DNA from: Bifidobacterium breve
GTDB lineage: Bacteria; Actinomycetota; Thermoleophilia; Solirubrobacterales; Solirubrobacteraceae
Length of the DNA: 64,000 nt
Assembly (NCBI GenBank): GCA_945881845.1
Contig: CAMCVN010000009.1
Span: 1 to 64,000, forward strand
Reading direction: 5' to 3'
Shown here: positions 33,759 to 42,537 of the stretch, in pieces
Numbering within the stretch: the stretch's first letter is position 1
How the letters are laid out: every line of letters begins with the position of its first letter
Translations under genes and position numbers: made by a program
Notes under the pieces: generated by a model
Seen by the model: the letters and a program-made list of their open reading frames with translations, nothing else
Databases searched by the model: none
What the model was told of the DNA's origin: nothing

Positions 33759-33840
33759 AGTCGTCTAAACGCCTGAGGAGACCCTTTCGACGCGGTGGCG
33801 AAAAAACTGAACGCTCGCTTGCAGAGTTAACTCAAGCAAA

Positions 33841-36126
33841 CTACGCGCCAGCAGCAAGCATTAGCTCCAGCAACTCAAGCGCCCCAGCCTTGTGCAGCGG
33901 CTCGTTGAGGTTGCCGCACTTTGGCGACTGCACGCAGGAAGGGCAGCCCTCGCTGCAGGGGCACTCGGCGATCAGTCGCTGGGCGTCGCCTACAAGCTGT
34001 TCGAAGTTGAGGAAGCCTTGCCGCGTGATCCCCACGCCGCCGGGGTGGCCGTCGTAGATGAAGATCGTCGGGCCGCCGGTCTGCACGTGCGCGTTGGTCG
34101 ACAGGCCGCCGATGTCCCAGCGGTCACACATCGCCAGCAGCGGCAGGACGGCAATCTGAGCGTGCTCGGTGGCGTGCAGCGCGCCGAGCAGAACGTCGAG
34201 CGGCAACTGCTCACTGAGCGAGCCGGTCTCAAACCAAAGCGCCTGAGTCGAGAACTGCGTCTTCGGCAGGATCAGCGAGTTGAGGTCGATCACCTCGTTG
34301 CTCGGCAGCCGCTTGCGCTGGTAGGCGAGTACCTGTTCGCTTACGACGACGCGGCCGAAGCTGAGCTGCACGCCGAGCGTTTCGCGGCGGTCTAGCAGCG
34401 CTTCGATCACTGTTTCGGTCTCCCTCTTAGGCTGCGTGAACCAGTCACCGCTGAACGGTTCGACCAGCGCCTCGCGACGGTCGAGATCAAGCGCGCTGAC
34501 TGAGTAGGAGCGGCCCATGTGGAGGTAGATCGCGCCGTCGTGAATCGTTGAGCAGGCACGCGCCGCTTCGACCGTGCCGATCAGTTCGCCTTGTTTGACG
34601 TCTATCACGCTGATCGAATCGGGCGAGGCCGAGCGGAGCGAAACGCGCGCGGCGGGAAAGTCCTCCGGCGACCGCAGCGTGAAACTGCCGCGCCGTTCGA
34701 TCATCACGCCGCTAGCGACGAGCGCCTCGCAGTGGGCTCGAACGCGCGGGCCGAGAATCTCAGCGTCGTCGTCCGGGTTGATCGGCCCTTCGTGGGCGGC
34801 GCAGGTTAGGTGGCTTAAGTGAATCTGCTCGTTCTCGTATTCGAGAATCGCCGCTTCGACAGGCCGATCAAGGAACTCGTCGGGATGGCGGCAGAAGAAC
34901 TGGTCGAGCGCGTCGTCGCCGGCAACGTAAACCGCGAGGCCGCGGCCACGGCGCCCTGCCCGCCCCCACATCTGCCGTAGCGAAGCGACCGTGCCGGGGA
35001 AGGTTATGCAGAGCGCAGCGTCGAGCTGGCCGATGTCGATCCCGAGCTCCAGCGCGTCGGTTGTGACGACCGCCAGCAGCTCGCCGCTAACCAGCTTCTG
35101 TTCCAGCTCGCGACGCTGCTGCGGCGTGTAACCAGCGCGATAGGCGGCGACACGGTCGGCCATCGCTCCGTCGCCGCGCCGGCGAAGCTGATCGGCCGCC
35201 ATCTTCGCGACCAGCTCGGCGCCCTTGCGCGACTTGATGAAACAGATCGTCCGAGCGTCGGCGCGTACCAGGCCAGCGACCATTGACGCCGCTTCGCTCA
35301 ACGGGCTGCGCCGCGTCTGTAGAACCTCATCCTCGATCGGAGGGTTCCAAATAGCAATCTGCCGCTGAGCGCCCGGCGCGCCGTCGTCATCTACGAGAGC
35401 GACAGGCTCAAGGCCGGTTAGCCGCTCAGCCAGCTCGACCGGGTTGGCGATCGTCGCGCTGGCGAGCAAGAAACGTGGCTCTGTGCCGTAGGCGCGTGCA
35501 ATCCGGCGCAGCCGACGCAGCACGTTGGCTACGTGCGAGCCGAAGACACCGCGGTAGACGTGGGCCTCGTCGATCACTACGACGGCGAGGTTGGCGAAGA
35601 AGTCGCCCCAGGCCTGATGGTTCGGCAGGATCCCAACGTGGAGCATGTCGGGGTTGGTGAGAATCAGGTTTGAGCGCTTGCGGATCGCCGAGCGCTGCTC
35701 GCGCGGCGTGTCGCCGTCGTAGATCGCTGGCCGGACCTCGTCGGTAAGTCCGAAGCGGGCGATAGAGCGGGCTTGGTCCTGTGCCAAGGCCTTCGTCGGA
35801 TAGAGGTAGAGAGCTCGAGCATGAGCGTCGCCGCAGAGCACCTCAAGCGTTGGCAGCTGGAAGCAGAGCGACTTTCCGGAGGCCGTTCCGGTCGTGACGA
35901 TCGTCGTTCCCTGCCAGGCCGCTTCGAGCGCTTCGAGCTGATGGCTATAGAGCTGCTCAATCCCGGCCGTTTCCAATCCGGCGAGCAGCTTTGGCTGCAG
36001 ATCTGCTGGTATCGGGGCGGTCTTTGCGGCGCGCGAACCTTCGAATGCTTCGCGCACCAGACGGCCGTCGGCGCGGCCTGCATCAAGCAGCGCGCTCCAA
36101 GGCTCAGTCGTGCGGACGGTGCTCAC
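33841..36126 (-). CDS. DEAD/DEAH helicase with C-terminal DUF1998, MrfA-like
   Basis: 761 aa, GTG start. SF2 motifs in order: GTASGKS at 80-86 (Walker A), DEAH at 186-189, ASATI, then TTDALELGIDIGQLD and MWGRAGRRGR in the second RecA fold. The C-terminal region (~500-761) is a DUF1998-type domain ending in a four-Cys zinc cluster, CPCSEGCPSCVQSPKCGN. This architecture is that of Bacillus MrfA and related helicases, which help repair mitomycin-type DNA damage. TACCAT ends 7 nt before the GTG. The divergent HAD gene begins only 19 bp away. Confidence 0.93.
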   Translation of the reverse strand: MSTVRTTEPWSALLDAGRADGRLVREAFEGSRAAKTAPIPADLQPKLLAGLETAGIEQLYSHQLEALEAAWQGTTIVTTGTASGKSLCFQLPTLEVLCGDAHARALYLYPTKALAQDQARSIARFGLTDEVRPAIYDGDTPREQRSAIRKRSNLILTNPDMLHVGILPNHQAWGDFFANLAVVVIDEAHVYRGVFGSHVANVLRRLRRIARAYGTEPRFLLASATIANPVELAERLTGLEPVALVDDDGAPGAQRQIAIWNPPIEDEVLQTRRSPLSEAASMVAGLVRADARTICFIKSRKGAELVAKMAADQLRRRGDGAMADRVAAYRAGYTPQQRRELEQKLVSGELLAVVTTDALELGIDIGQLDAALCITFPGTVASLRQMWGRAGRRGRGLAVYVAGDDALDQFFCRHPDEFLDRPVEAAILEYENEQIHLSHLTCAAHEGPINPDDDAEILGPRVRAHCEALVASGVMIERRGSFTLRSPEDFPAARVSLRSASPDSISVIDVKQGELIGTVEAARACSTIHDGAIYLHMGRSYSVSALDLDRREALVEPFSGDWFTQPKRETETVIEALLDRRETLGVQLSFGRVVVSEQVLAYQRKRLPSNEVIDLNSLILPKTQFSTQALWFETGSLSEQLPLDVLLGALHATEHAQIAVLPLLAMCDRWDIGGLSTNAHVQTGGPTIFIYDGHPGGVGITRQGFLNFEQLVGDAQRLIAECPCSEGCPSCVQSPKCGNLNEPLHKAGALELLELMLAAGA

Positions 36127-36145
36127 GTTGGTGATGGTATGCGCG

Positions 36146-36973
36146 ATGGCTACCCTCGATCATGTGCGCTGCGCATACGTTGACATGGATGGCACCTTGC
36201 TCGGCCCCGGCGGCGGTCTTTTCGCTGGCCCGGACGGTGAGGTAGCGCCGCTCGGTGCGAAGGCGATCGAAGCCTGCCTGCGCTCCGAGATTGAGGTCGT
36301 CGTGATGTCCGGCCGTCGCCGTTCAACGGCGATCGAGGACGCTCGACTGTTCGGCCAAGGCTGCTGCATCTTCGAAACCGGCGCCGGCATCGTGATGGAA
36401 GGCGAGACCTACTGGCTGACCGGTACCTGGCAGCCCGATGAGCGCACAATTCACCAGCAGATCGCCGACAGCGGTGCCCCGGCGCTGCTGCTCGAGGAGT
36501 ACTCCGGCTGCCTTGAGGTTCACGACCCGTGGCACACGGGGCGCGAGGTTTCGCACCTGCTGCGCGGCCTGATCGACACCAACGCCGCCGACCACTTCCT
36601 CGCCGACAATGGCCACGAGGAGCTTGAGATGACCGACAACGGCGCCGTTCATCGCCGCTCGCCAGCACTCGCCGAGCTATCCGAGGTTCACGCCTACCAC
36701 CTGCGCCCGCGTGGGGTTTCAAAGGCGCACGCCGTCGCCGCCCACCAGCGCATGCGCGGCTACAAGCCGGAGGAGTGCGTTGCGATCGGTGACTCGCGCG
36801 AGGACCTGCGCGTCGCGACGACGGTCGGCAGCTTCTGGTTCGTCGCCAACGCCTTGGAGCGTGACCCGCAGCTACTTGAAGCGATGGCGGGGCACGCCAA
36901 CGCGCGCGTCGCCGAAGAGGCTCACGGCGCCGGCGTCTACGAAGCGATCTTGACGACGCTCCGCGGCGTCTGA
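36146..36973 (+). CDS. HAD-superfamily hydrolase (Cof/SPP-like C2 type)
   Basis: 275 aa from the ATG that reads MATLDHVRCAYVDMDGTLL; upstream in-frame starts would overlap the divergent helicase start. Motif I is VDMDGTLLGPGG, motif II the Ser in VVMSGRRRS, motif III Lys near RGVSKAHAV, and motif IV AIGDSREDLRVA. The large cap between motifs II and III resembles sugar-phosphate or mannosyl-3-phosphoglycerate phosphatases. The substrate is unknown. Convergent with gpsA. Confidence 0.85.
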   Translation: MATLDHVRCAYVDMDGTLLGPGGGLFAGPDGEVAPLGAKAIEACLRSEIEVVVMSGRRRSTAIEDARLFGQGCCIFETGAGIVMEGETYWLTGTWQPDERTIHQQIADSGAPALLLEEYSGCLEVHDPWHTGREVSHLLRGLIDTNAADHFLADNGHEELEMTDNGAVHRRSPALAELSEVHAYHLRPRGVSKAHAVAAHQRMRGYKPEECVAIGDSREDLRVATTVGSFWFVANALERDPQLLEAMAGHANARVAEEAHGAGVYEAILTTLRGV

Positions 36974-36988
36974 CCCAACCCGCACTCG

Positions 36989-38074
36989 CTAACGCTGGCC
37001 GGTTAGGCGAGCGCGTAGACGCGCCCAGAAACCGGGCCGCACGCGCCTGCGCCAGAGCGCGGGCGGCGGCACCGAGGTACGAACGAGCCCAGTCCAGCTC
37101 TCAACGCTGAGCTGGCCTGAGATCAGCGCGCTGAGGCCGCTTGTGACAGGGGCATCAATCCCGGCGTCGGCCAGCGCCTTGGACAGCATCGGCACCGATT
37201 CCAGTGCTTCGACGGCTTGGCCGATCCGCTCTGGGATCTCAGCAGCAGGCACGCCCGAACCGAGCATCTCACCGGCGCGACGGTTGCGGCTGCCGGGGGC
37301 CAACGCGGTCGCGACGAGGTCGCCGGTGCCAGCGAGGCCGATCATCGATTCGGGCCTGCCGCCTTGACTCTCCGCGAGGCGCCAGATCTCTTGGAAGATG
37401 TGGCCTGCCGCGGCGCCAGCGGCGTTCAGCCCTTGCGCCTCAGTTGCGCCGGAGGCGAGCGCCGCAGCGTTCTTCGCCGCACCGGCGTACTCGACGCCGA
37501 GCGGGTCGTTTGAGATTTCGCAGATCACGCCGCCGCGCGTGAAGAGATGGGCGAGCATCCCTGCCAATCCTTCGTCGGTCGATGCCGCTACCAGCGCGCC
37601 GCCGTCGTGGACCAGTTCGTCGGCGTGGGCTGGGCCGCCGATCACGGCCACGCGCTCGGCGCCAAAAAGAGCGCCGGTGATCGAGGTCGTGACCGCGCCG
37701 GTCGGCGCAACTAGCCCCTTCGCCAGCGAAACGATCGGCGTGCGCGGCCCTAGCCCGCGCTGTCCGAGTCCGGCAATCACGCCAGCAATCGCGATCGAAG
37801 GAATCGCGAGTAGGACGACGTCGGCGCGCTCCAGTGAATCGGCAGAAGTTTCAACTCGCAACTCACGCGGGAGAGCGACACCTGGAAGGTAGGCGCGGTT
37901 CTCTCCGTCGCGCTGAATCTCGGCGGCCTGCGCGGCGGTGCGGGCCTGCAACGTCGTGCGTACGCCAGCGCGTACCAGCAGCACAGCGACCGCGGTACCG
38001 AACGAGCCAGCGCCGACGACGGTGGCGCGGCGCGGGGTGGAACCCCTAAAGGTTGAAGCTGAACGTTTGGTCAT
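36989..38074 (-). CDS. gpsA: NAD(P)-dependent glycerol-3-phosphate dehydrogenase, divergent
   Basis: 361 aa. VVGAGSFGTAVAVLL is the nucleotide-binding loop. VSLAKGL, VEYAGAAKNAAALASG (catalytic Lys in AAKN) and LAGTGDLVATALAPGSRNRRAG match GpsA. The second substrate block reads IGGPAHADEL where I would expect GPS.A.E, so this is a divergent subgroup. It makes sn-glycerol-3-phosphate for phospholipids. It is 26 bp after the glycerate kinase gene on the same strand. The last ~40 residues are Arg-rich, an unusual tail. Confidence 0.85.
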   Translation of the reverse strand: MTKRSASTFRGSTPRRATVVGAGSFGTAVAVLLVRAGVRTTLQARTAAQAAEIQRDGENRAYLPGVALPRELRVETSADSLERADVVLLAIPSIAIAGVIAGLGQRGLGPRTPIVSLAKGLVAPTGAVTTSITGALFGAERVAVIGGPAHADELVHDGGALVAASTDEGLAGMLAHLFTRGGVICEISNDPLGVEYAGAAKNAAALASGATEAQGLNAAGAAAGHIFQEIWRLAESQGGRPESMIGLAGTGDLVATALAPGSRNRRAGEMLGSGVPAAEIPERIGQAVEALESVPMLSKALADAGIDAPVTSGLSALISGQLSVESWTGLVRTSVPPPALWRRRVRPGFWARLRARLTGQR

Positions 38075-38100
38075 CGGTCTCTACGTACCCCACCGCGCGC

Positions 38101-39093
38101 TCAGAGGTACGCGGCAATTTCGTGCCCCGCCCGTTCGATCTCGTCGAGCGTCGTCGCTTCGATAATTGCTTGAATATCGAGGATCCGTTGATCGATCGCT
38201 TCAAGCCCGTTGCTGCCAACGACGGCGTAGCAGGGAACTCCCATCTGGCGCGCACGAACCGAGATCTCGGCGGCGATTTTGCCCTCCAAAGTTGTGCGGT
38301 CAAGCCGTCCTTCGCCGACGATCACGGCGCGCGCCGCTTGGAGCCTCTCGTCGGCGTCCAAGGCGCTGAGCACGAAACGGGCGCCAGGTTCAAGCGCTGC
38401 GCCGTACTGCGCCCACAGCGCGCCCGAGAGCCCTCCAGCGCAGCCGCTCATCTCGACGCCGCGAGGGTCGCGCGGAAGCTGCTCGGCGAACTCGTTGAGG
38501 CGCGTAGTGAGCCGCTCGACTGCCGCCGGATCGGCGCCCTTCTGCGGGCCAAAAACCTCGGCCGCCAGCTCAAACGGGGTATTGACGTCGCAGCAGACGA
38601 TTAGCTCCACCTCGCCGATTCCGCCGGCCTCTTCGATCGCCTCGATCGCGCCGGAGCCGCCGTCGCTGCTGGCGCTGCCACCGACGGCGACGATCACCCG
38701 CTCCGCGCCGCTCCGCGCGGCCGCCGCGATCAGCTGCCCGGCGCCGTAGGAGCTCGCTGCCTCGGCGTCGCGCTCGCTCTGCTTAATCTGTGGCAGGCCG
38801 ATCGCCTGCGCCGTCTCGACGATCGCGACCGACCCATTCTCAACGAGTCCAAAACCGGCTTTGATCGGTCGCCGCAGGGCATCGCATGCCTTCGCGCCCG
38901 CGGTCTCGCCACCAAGCGCCAGCAGCAGCACTTCGAGCGTCCCTTCACCGCCATCAGCGACCGGCATCAGGTCGGGCGCGGCGGCGACGACAGATTCAAG
39001 GCCGCGGCCGATCGCTGCAGCGACCTCGCTGGCGCGGAAGGTTCCCTTAAATGAATCGGGAGCTACGAGCACCGCTCGCGCGTCGTTTGGCAT
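38101..39093 (-). CDS. Glycerate kinase (GarK/GlxK family)
   Basis: 330 aa. The N-terminal VLVAPDSFKGTFRASEVAAAIGRGLE is the family signature, and MPVADGGEGTLEVLLLALGG continues it. VIVAVGGSASSDGGSGAIEAIEEAGG and GAALEPGARFVLSALD are the nucleotide and glycerate blocks, and VIVGEGRLDRTTLEGK the late catalytic block. It phosphorylates glycerate, usually at C2, feeding photorespiratory-type or glyoxylate carbon into glycolysis. It pairs with gpsA just downstream. Confidence 0.95.
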   Translation of the reverse strand: MPNDARAVLVAPDSFKGTFRASEVAAAIGRGLESVVAAAPDLMPVADGGEGTLEVLLLALGGETAGAKACDALRRPIKAGFGLVENGSVAIVETAQAIGLPQIKQSERDAEAASSYGAGQLIAAAARSGAERVIVAVGGSASSDGGSGAIEAIEEAGGIGEVELIVCCDVNTPFELAAEVFGPQKGADPAAVERLTTRLNEFAEQLPRDPRGVEMSGCAGGLSGALWAQYGAALEPGARFVLSALDADERLQAARAVIVGEGRLDRTTLEGKIAAEISVRARQMGVPCYAVVGSNGLEAIDQRILDIQAIIEATTLDEIERAGHEIAAYL

Positions 39094-39099
39094 CGCTGA

Positions 39100-39105
39100 A
39101 GCCTA
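39100..39105 (-). promoter_or_regulatory. -10-like box for glycerate kinase
   Basis: TAGGCT (minus strand) ends 6 nt before the ATG and partly lies in the 9-bp gap after the upstream metallophosphoesterase stop. Confidence 0.5.
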
Positions 39106-40032
39106 CCGGCAGGCTGCGCTGCCACTATCGGCAATCTTGCCGTCCGTCTGGATGAACTTCCAGCTGTAGCCGCGCGCGTAAAGATCGAGCTGGAGCACAC
39201 CAAAGTTGAGTGAGTGAGCGGCGCTCCCCGGTTTCTGGTTGAAGTCGAGGTAGCGCTTCACGCCGCCGGTGCCAACGATGAAGCTCGGCATTCCGCTGCT
39301 CGACTCTTTGCCGTCGCTGGTCATCGCCTCGAAGCGCTCGTAATCGTGGTCATGACCGGAGAGCACGACCTCGGCCGAAGCTTCGTTCAGCTGCGACCAG
39401 AAGTGGGCGAGGTTTGGATGGTTGCCGTGCGGGCCGGAGCTGAAGCGCGGGTAGTGCCAGATCGCCAGTGTGCAGAGTTTGGTCTTCTGCTTCAGGTCGT
39501 TCGCGAGCCACTTGGATTGCGGCGATCCAGCCTCGCAGCCACCGACCTGCTCGCAGCTTGAGTTCAAGCCAATCACGCGCCAGCCGCCGATCGTCGAAGC
39601 GTGCCAGCCCTGTTTGCGGTTGGCGGCGGCAGCGCCAAAATAGTCGAAGTAGCCTGCTGCGCCCGGCGTCTCGTACTCGTGGTTCCCGGGAACGGGGAAG
39701 GTGATCGGCTTCAGCTTGCCCCACGATTTGGCGTACGACTTCTTGTAGAGTCGCAAGGCGCCGTTCGGGTATTGCGTGTCGCCGATCACGAGCACGCGGT
39801 CGGGTTTCATCTTCGCTGCCACGGCGTAGGTAGCCGCCTGATGGCATTGATCCCCAATCGGGTTTGGTGAAGCGCAGGCGATGTCGCCGACAACGGCGAG
39901 CCGCGCGGTGTGGCTGCCGAGCGAACGATCAACCGTCGCTGAAGTCGCGTTGCCCGAGCTCGAGCCGCCGCAGCCTGCTGCCAGCAGCAGCGTTGTGGCA
40001 GCCACCGCTAGCCCCGCCCACGCCCGGGTCAC
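39103..40032 (-). CDS. Secreted/lipoprotein calcineurin-type metallophosphoesterase
   Basis: 309 aa, GTG start, N-terminal lipoprotein signal with LLLAAGCGG (Cys after the lipobox). Metal ligands are in VVGDIA, VIGDTQY, VPGNHEY, IWHYPRFS and LSGHDHDYER. The layout is that of purple-acid-phosphatase-like MPEs that release phosphate from organic esters outside the cell. Its GTG overlaps the stop of the upstream paralogue (GTGA), so the two are translationally coupled. The paralogues share motif order, spacing and a WLR/WLA..L block. Confidence 0.9.
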   Translation of the reverse strand: MTRAWAGLAVAATTLLLAAGCGGSSSGNATSATVDRSLGSHTARLAVVGDIACASPNPIGDQCHQAATYAVAAKMKPDRVLVIGDTQYPNGALRLYKKSYAKSWGKLKPITFPVPGNHEYETPGAAGYFDYFGAAAANRKQGWHASTIGGWRVIGLNSSCEQVGGCEAGSPQSKWLANDLKQKTKLCTLAIWHYPRFSSGPHGNHPNLAHFWSQLNEASAEVVLSGHDHDYERFEAMTSDGKESSSGMPSFIVGTGGVKRYLDFNQKPGSAAHSLNFGVLQLDLYARGYSWKFIQTDGKIADSGSAACR

Positions 40033-40940
40033 CGGCAGTACGCGGTGCCGTTATCTGTCGAGCCGCCGCCGGTGGGGTAGTAACGCCAGGTGTAGCCCTT
40101 CGAATAAAGGTTCAGCTTGAGGACACCAAAGCTGAGGCTGTAGCCGGTGCTGTTAGGGCGAGAGTGGACGATCGGGTAGAGCGATTTGCCGCCGCCACCG
40201 ACGACCCAGCTTGGGATCGCGTCGCTACCGCCGCCGGTTCCGTCGCTGTTCATCGGCAGGAAGCGCTCGTAGGCATGGTCATGGCCGGAGAGCACGATCT
40301 CAGCGTCGTAGTCCTGCAGCGTTTTCCAGAGGTCGGCCATCTCGGGGCTATCGCCGTGCTGACCGGAAGAGAAGCGGGGGTGATGCCAGAGCGCAATCGT
40401 GCACTTCTTTGAACGGTTCGTGTAGAGGTTGCTGCGCAGCCACTTCTCCTGCGCAGAGCCGGTTTGGCAGCCACCGATCGAAGCGCAGTTGGAGTTGAGC
40501 CCGATCACACGCCAGCCGCTGAAGGTCGAAGAGTGCCACCCTTGTGTGCGACCTCCGGCGGCCGAGCCGAAGTAGTCGAAGTAGCCGGTCGCTCCGGGCG
40601 TGATGTACTCGTGGTTGCCGGGAACGGGGAAGGTCTTGCTCTTGAGCTTGCCCCAAGTTGTCGCGTAGGAAGCTTGGTAGTCGGCCAGCGTGGCGCTGTC
40701 GTATTGGTTGTCGCCGAGCACCAGCACGTGGTCGGGATTCAGGCTGGCTGCGAGCGAGTAGGTCGCCGCTTGCTGGCATGTTGTCGCAGTAACTGCGGCG
40801 CCCGGCGGGCAAGCGATGTCACCGACCGCGACGAGCCGCGTCTTGTAGCTGCCCAAAGACGACGATGCCGCCGCGGTTGAGGCGCTGATCGCGGTGACCA
40901 GGCAGATCGCAACCGCTGCTGTCAGACGAACCATGTTCAC
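40029..40940 (-). CDS. Secreted calcineurin-type metallophosphoesterase (tandem paralogue)
   Basis: 303 aa, GTG start with AGGGG upstream. Signal peptide (MVRLTAAVAICLVTAISASTAAA), with no lipobox Cys unlike its neighbour. Ligand blocks are VAVGDIA, VLGDNQYD, VPGNHEY, LWHHPRFSSGQHG and LSGHDHAYERF. The two proteins share the framing motifs GYFDYFG, QGWH.ST..GWRVIGLNS and QYP/QYDS, so a tandem duplication is clear. Likely secreted phosphomonoesterase or diesterase, substrate unknown. Confidence 0.9.
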   Translation of the reverse strand: MNMVRLTAAVAICLVTAISASTAAASSSLGSYKTRLVAVGDIACPPGAAVTATTCQQAATYSLAASLNPDHVLVLGDNQYDSATLADYQASYATTWGKLKSKTFPVPGNHEYITPGATGYFDYFGSAAGGRTQGWHSSTFSGWRVIGLNSNCASIGGCQTGSAQEKWLRSNLYTNRSKKCTIALWHHPRFSSGQHGDSPEMADLWKTLQDYDAEIVLSGHDHAYERFLPMNSDGTGGGSDAIPSWVVGGGGKSLYPIVHSRPNSTGYSLSFGVLKLNLYSKGYTWRYYPTGGGSTDNGTAYCR

Positions 40941-40988
40941 AGCCCCTGAAACACTACTACTGCGCGGAAGATGCGGTGCTGCTTTGCG

Positions 40989-41783
40989 TCAGTCGCGTCG
41001 CGGCGCGGCTGTGCCGCCGCGAAGGCGCCGCAGCAGCGCGTCGCCGGCGCGGGGGCTGACGTTGTGGACCAGTTGCAGCAACCGCACGATCGGCGGGAAG
41101 TAGACGGCGCGCCGGTCTTCCTCGACAGCTTCGATGATCTTCGCGGCCAGGTGCGAGGGGTCGGCCGCGTCGCTGCCGCGGTACCAATCCGGCATTCGGT
41201 CACGCTCGTGAGCGTGGAGCGTCGTTTCAATTTCTCCGGGGTAGACGGTTGTCAGCGAGACGCCGGTGCCACTCAGTTCGTGCCGCAGCGCCTCGGCGAA
41301 GAGCCGCTGCGCTGCCTTTGTGCCGCCGTAAACCGCCGCCCAAGGGAACGAGCGCAGCGCCGCCCCGGAGCTGATCACGACGACCTGTCCGCGCGCGCGA
41401 TCAAGCATGTATGGAAGCCCGTAGTGGACTGTGCGTAGCGTGCCGTGCCAGTTGATTTCGCTCATCTCGAGCGCGTTGTCGAGCGGCTCGTCGCGGAACG
41501 GGCCGTAGTGCGTGATGCCGGCGTTAGCGACAAGTAGTTCGATCCCGCCTGCTTCGTCGGCGAAGCGATCGATAGCCGCTTTGACCGACTCGCTGGAGCG
41601 AACGTCGCACTGATATGCGAAATGTTCGCCGGGCAGCGAGGCCGAGAGCGCTTCGAGCTGATCGAGCGAACGCGCGGCAAGACCGACGGTGACGCCGCGC
41701 TCAGCCAGAGCCAACGCCAACGAGGCACCGATCCCGCGTGAGGCGCCGGTAATGAATGCCCGCGTGCCCGGTCCGATTTCCAT
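40989..41783 (-). CDS. SDR oxidoreductase
   Basis: 264 aa. TGASRGIGASLALALAERG is the cofactor loop, VANAGITHYGP the NNAG equivalent, VISSGAALRSFPWAAVYGGTKAA gives the catalytic S, Y and K (YGGTK). YPGEIETTLHAH follows. It resembles the actinobacterial SDRs annotated as short-chain fatty alcohol or DHRS-like enzymes, but the substrate is not readable. The C-terminal ~20 residues are basic. It is divergent from the DtxR gene with 37 bp between start codons. Confidence 0.88.
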   Translation of the reverse strand: MEIGPGTRAFITGASRGIGASLALALAERGVTVGLAARSLDQLEALSASLPGEHFAYQCDVRSSESVKAAIDRFADEAGGIELLVANAGITHYGPFRDEPLDNALEMSEINWHGTLRTVHYGLPYMLDRARGQVVVISSGAALRSFPWAAVYGGTKAAQRLFAEALRHELSGTGVSLTTVYPGEIETTLHAHERDRMPDWYRGSDAADPSHLAAKIIEAVEEDRRAVYFPPIVRLLQLVHNVSPRAGDALLRRLRGGTAAPRRD

Positions 41784-41789
41784 TGCGCG

Positions 41790-41795
41790 AGCCTA
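41790..41795 (-). promoter_or_regulatory. -10-like box for the 41783 SDR
   Basis: TAGGCT (minus strand) ends 6 nt before the ATG. It lies 12 bp from the opposing box of the DtxR gene. Confidence 0.5.
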
Positions 41796-41807
41796 TCCGG
41801 TGCGCGA

Positions 41808-41813
41808 TAGGAT
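41808..41813 (+). promoter_or_regulatory. -10-like box for the DtxR-family gene
   Basis: TAGGAT ends 7 nt before the ATG at 41821. The two opposing -10 boxes here are so close that the two RNA polymerases would compete, and the regulator could also control the divergent SDR. Confidence 0.5.
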
Positions 41814-41820
41814 CGAAGCG

Positions 41821-42537
41821 ATGTCGAAAGCGCAAGCCAGCGAAGCCGAAGAGGAGTACCTCCAGTCGATCTTCTGGCTGCGCGAGGCCGGGCTGCCGAT
41901 GACCGGCGCCAACGTCGCCCGCGCAATGCAGCTCTCGCCGCCGACCGTGCACGAGATGATCGGCCGGCTCGAGGCCGATGGTTACATCGAGCGCGCCGAC
42001 GACAAGACGATCTCTTTCACTGAGAGCGGCGACAAGACAGCGCACGAAATCGTCCGCCGCCACCGCCTGATTGAGCGCTTCCTAACCGACGTGCTCGGGA
42101 TTCCCTGGGATGAGGTGCACGAGGAAGCCGAACGGCTCGAGCACGCGATGAGCCCGGTGCTTGAGGAGCGAATGATGGCCGCGATCGGTGACGCCACAAC
42201 CTGCCCGCACGGCCATCCGATTGAGGGCGGAACGCGCGATCAGGGCGTGCCGCTGGCCGACGTCGCGCTCGGCGCCAAGGTTGAAATCATGCGCTTTGAG
42301 AATGAGGCCGAGGATCTGCTCCAGTACCTCAAAGCCGCAGGGTTCGCTCCGGGCCTGAAGGGAACGCTGGAGAGCTCCGATGACGAGGAGGTCGTAATGC
42401 TCAGCGAAGCTGGCGAGCAGTGCATCGTCACGCGCAGCGTCGCTGAGACGGTCGCAGTGATCGCCGACCCGTCGCCGCCGTCACGGACCGCTCTGCCTGA
42501 GCATCTCGTGATGTCGAGCGAGCGTTACGGCCGCTGA
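41821..42537 (+). CDS. DtxR/MntR-family metal-dependent transcriptional regulator
   Basis: 238 aa from the ATG at 41821 (MSKAQASEAEEEYLQSIFWL). The winged HTH is ANVARAMQLSPPTVHEMIGRLEADGYIER. The dimer/metal domain has HEIVRRHRLIERFLTDVLGIPWDEVHEEAERLEHAMSP, with the usual His/Glu/Cys-type ligands, then TCPHGHPIEG. The C-terminus is an SH3/FeoA-like domain. Such proteins repress iron or manganese genes when metal is bound. A ferritin gene is ~19 kb away; no metal transporter is in the window. The stop TGA abuts the aminotransferase stop. Confidence 0.93.
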   Translation: MSKAQASEAEEEYLQSIFWLREAGLPMTGANVARAMQLSPPTVHEMIGRLEADGYIERADDKTISFTESGDKTAHEIVRRHRLIERFLTDVLGIPWDEVHEEAERLEHAMSPVLEERMMAAIGDATTCPHGHPIEGGTRDQGVPLADVALGAKVEIMRFENEAEDLLQYLKAAGFAPGLKGTLESSDDEEVVMLSEAGEQCIVTRSVAETVAVIADPSPPSRTALPEHLVMSSERYGR

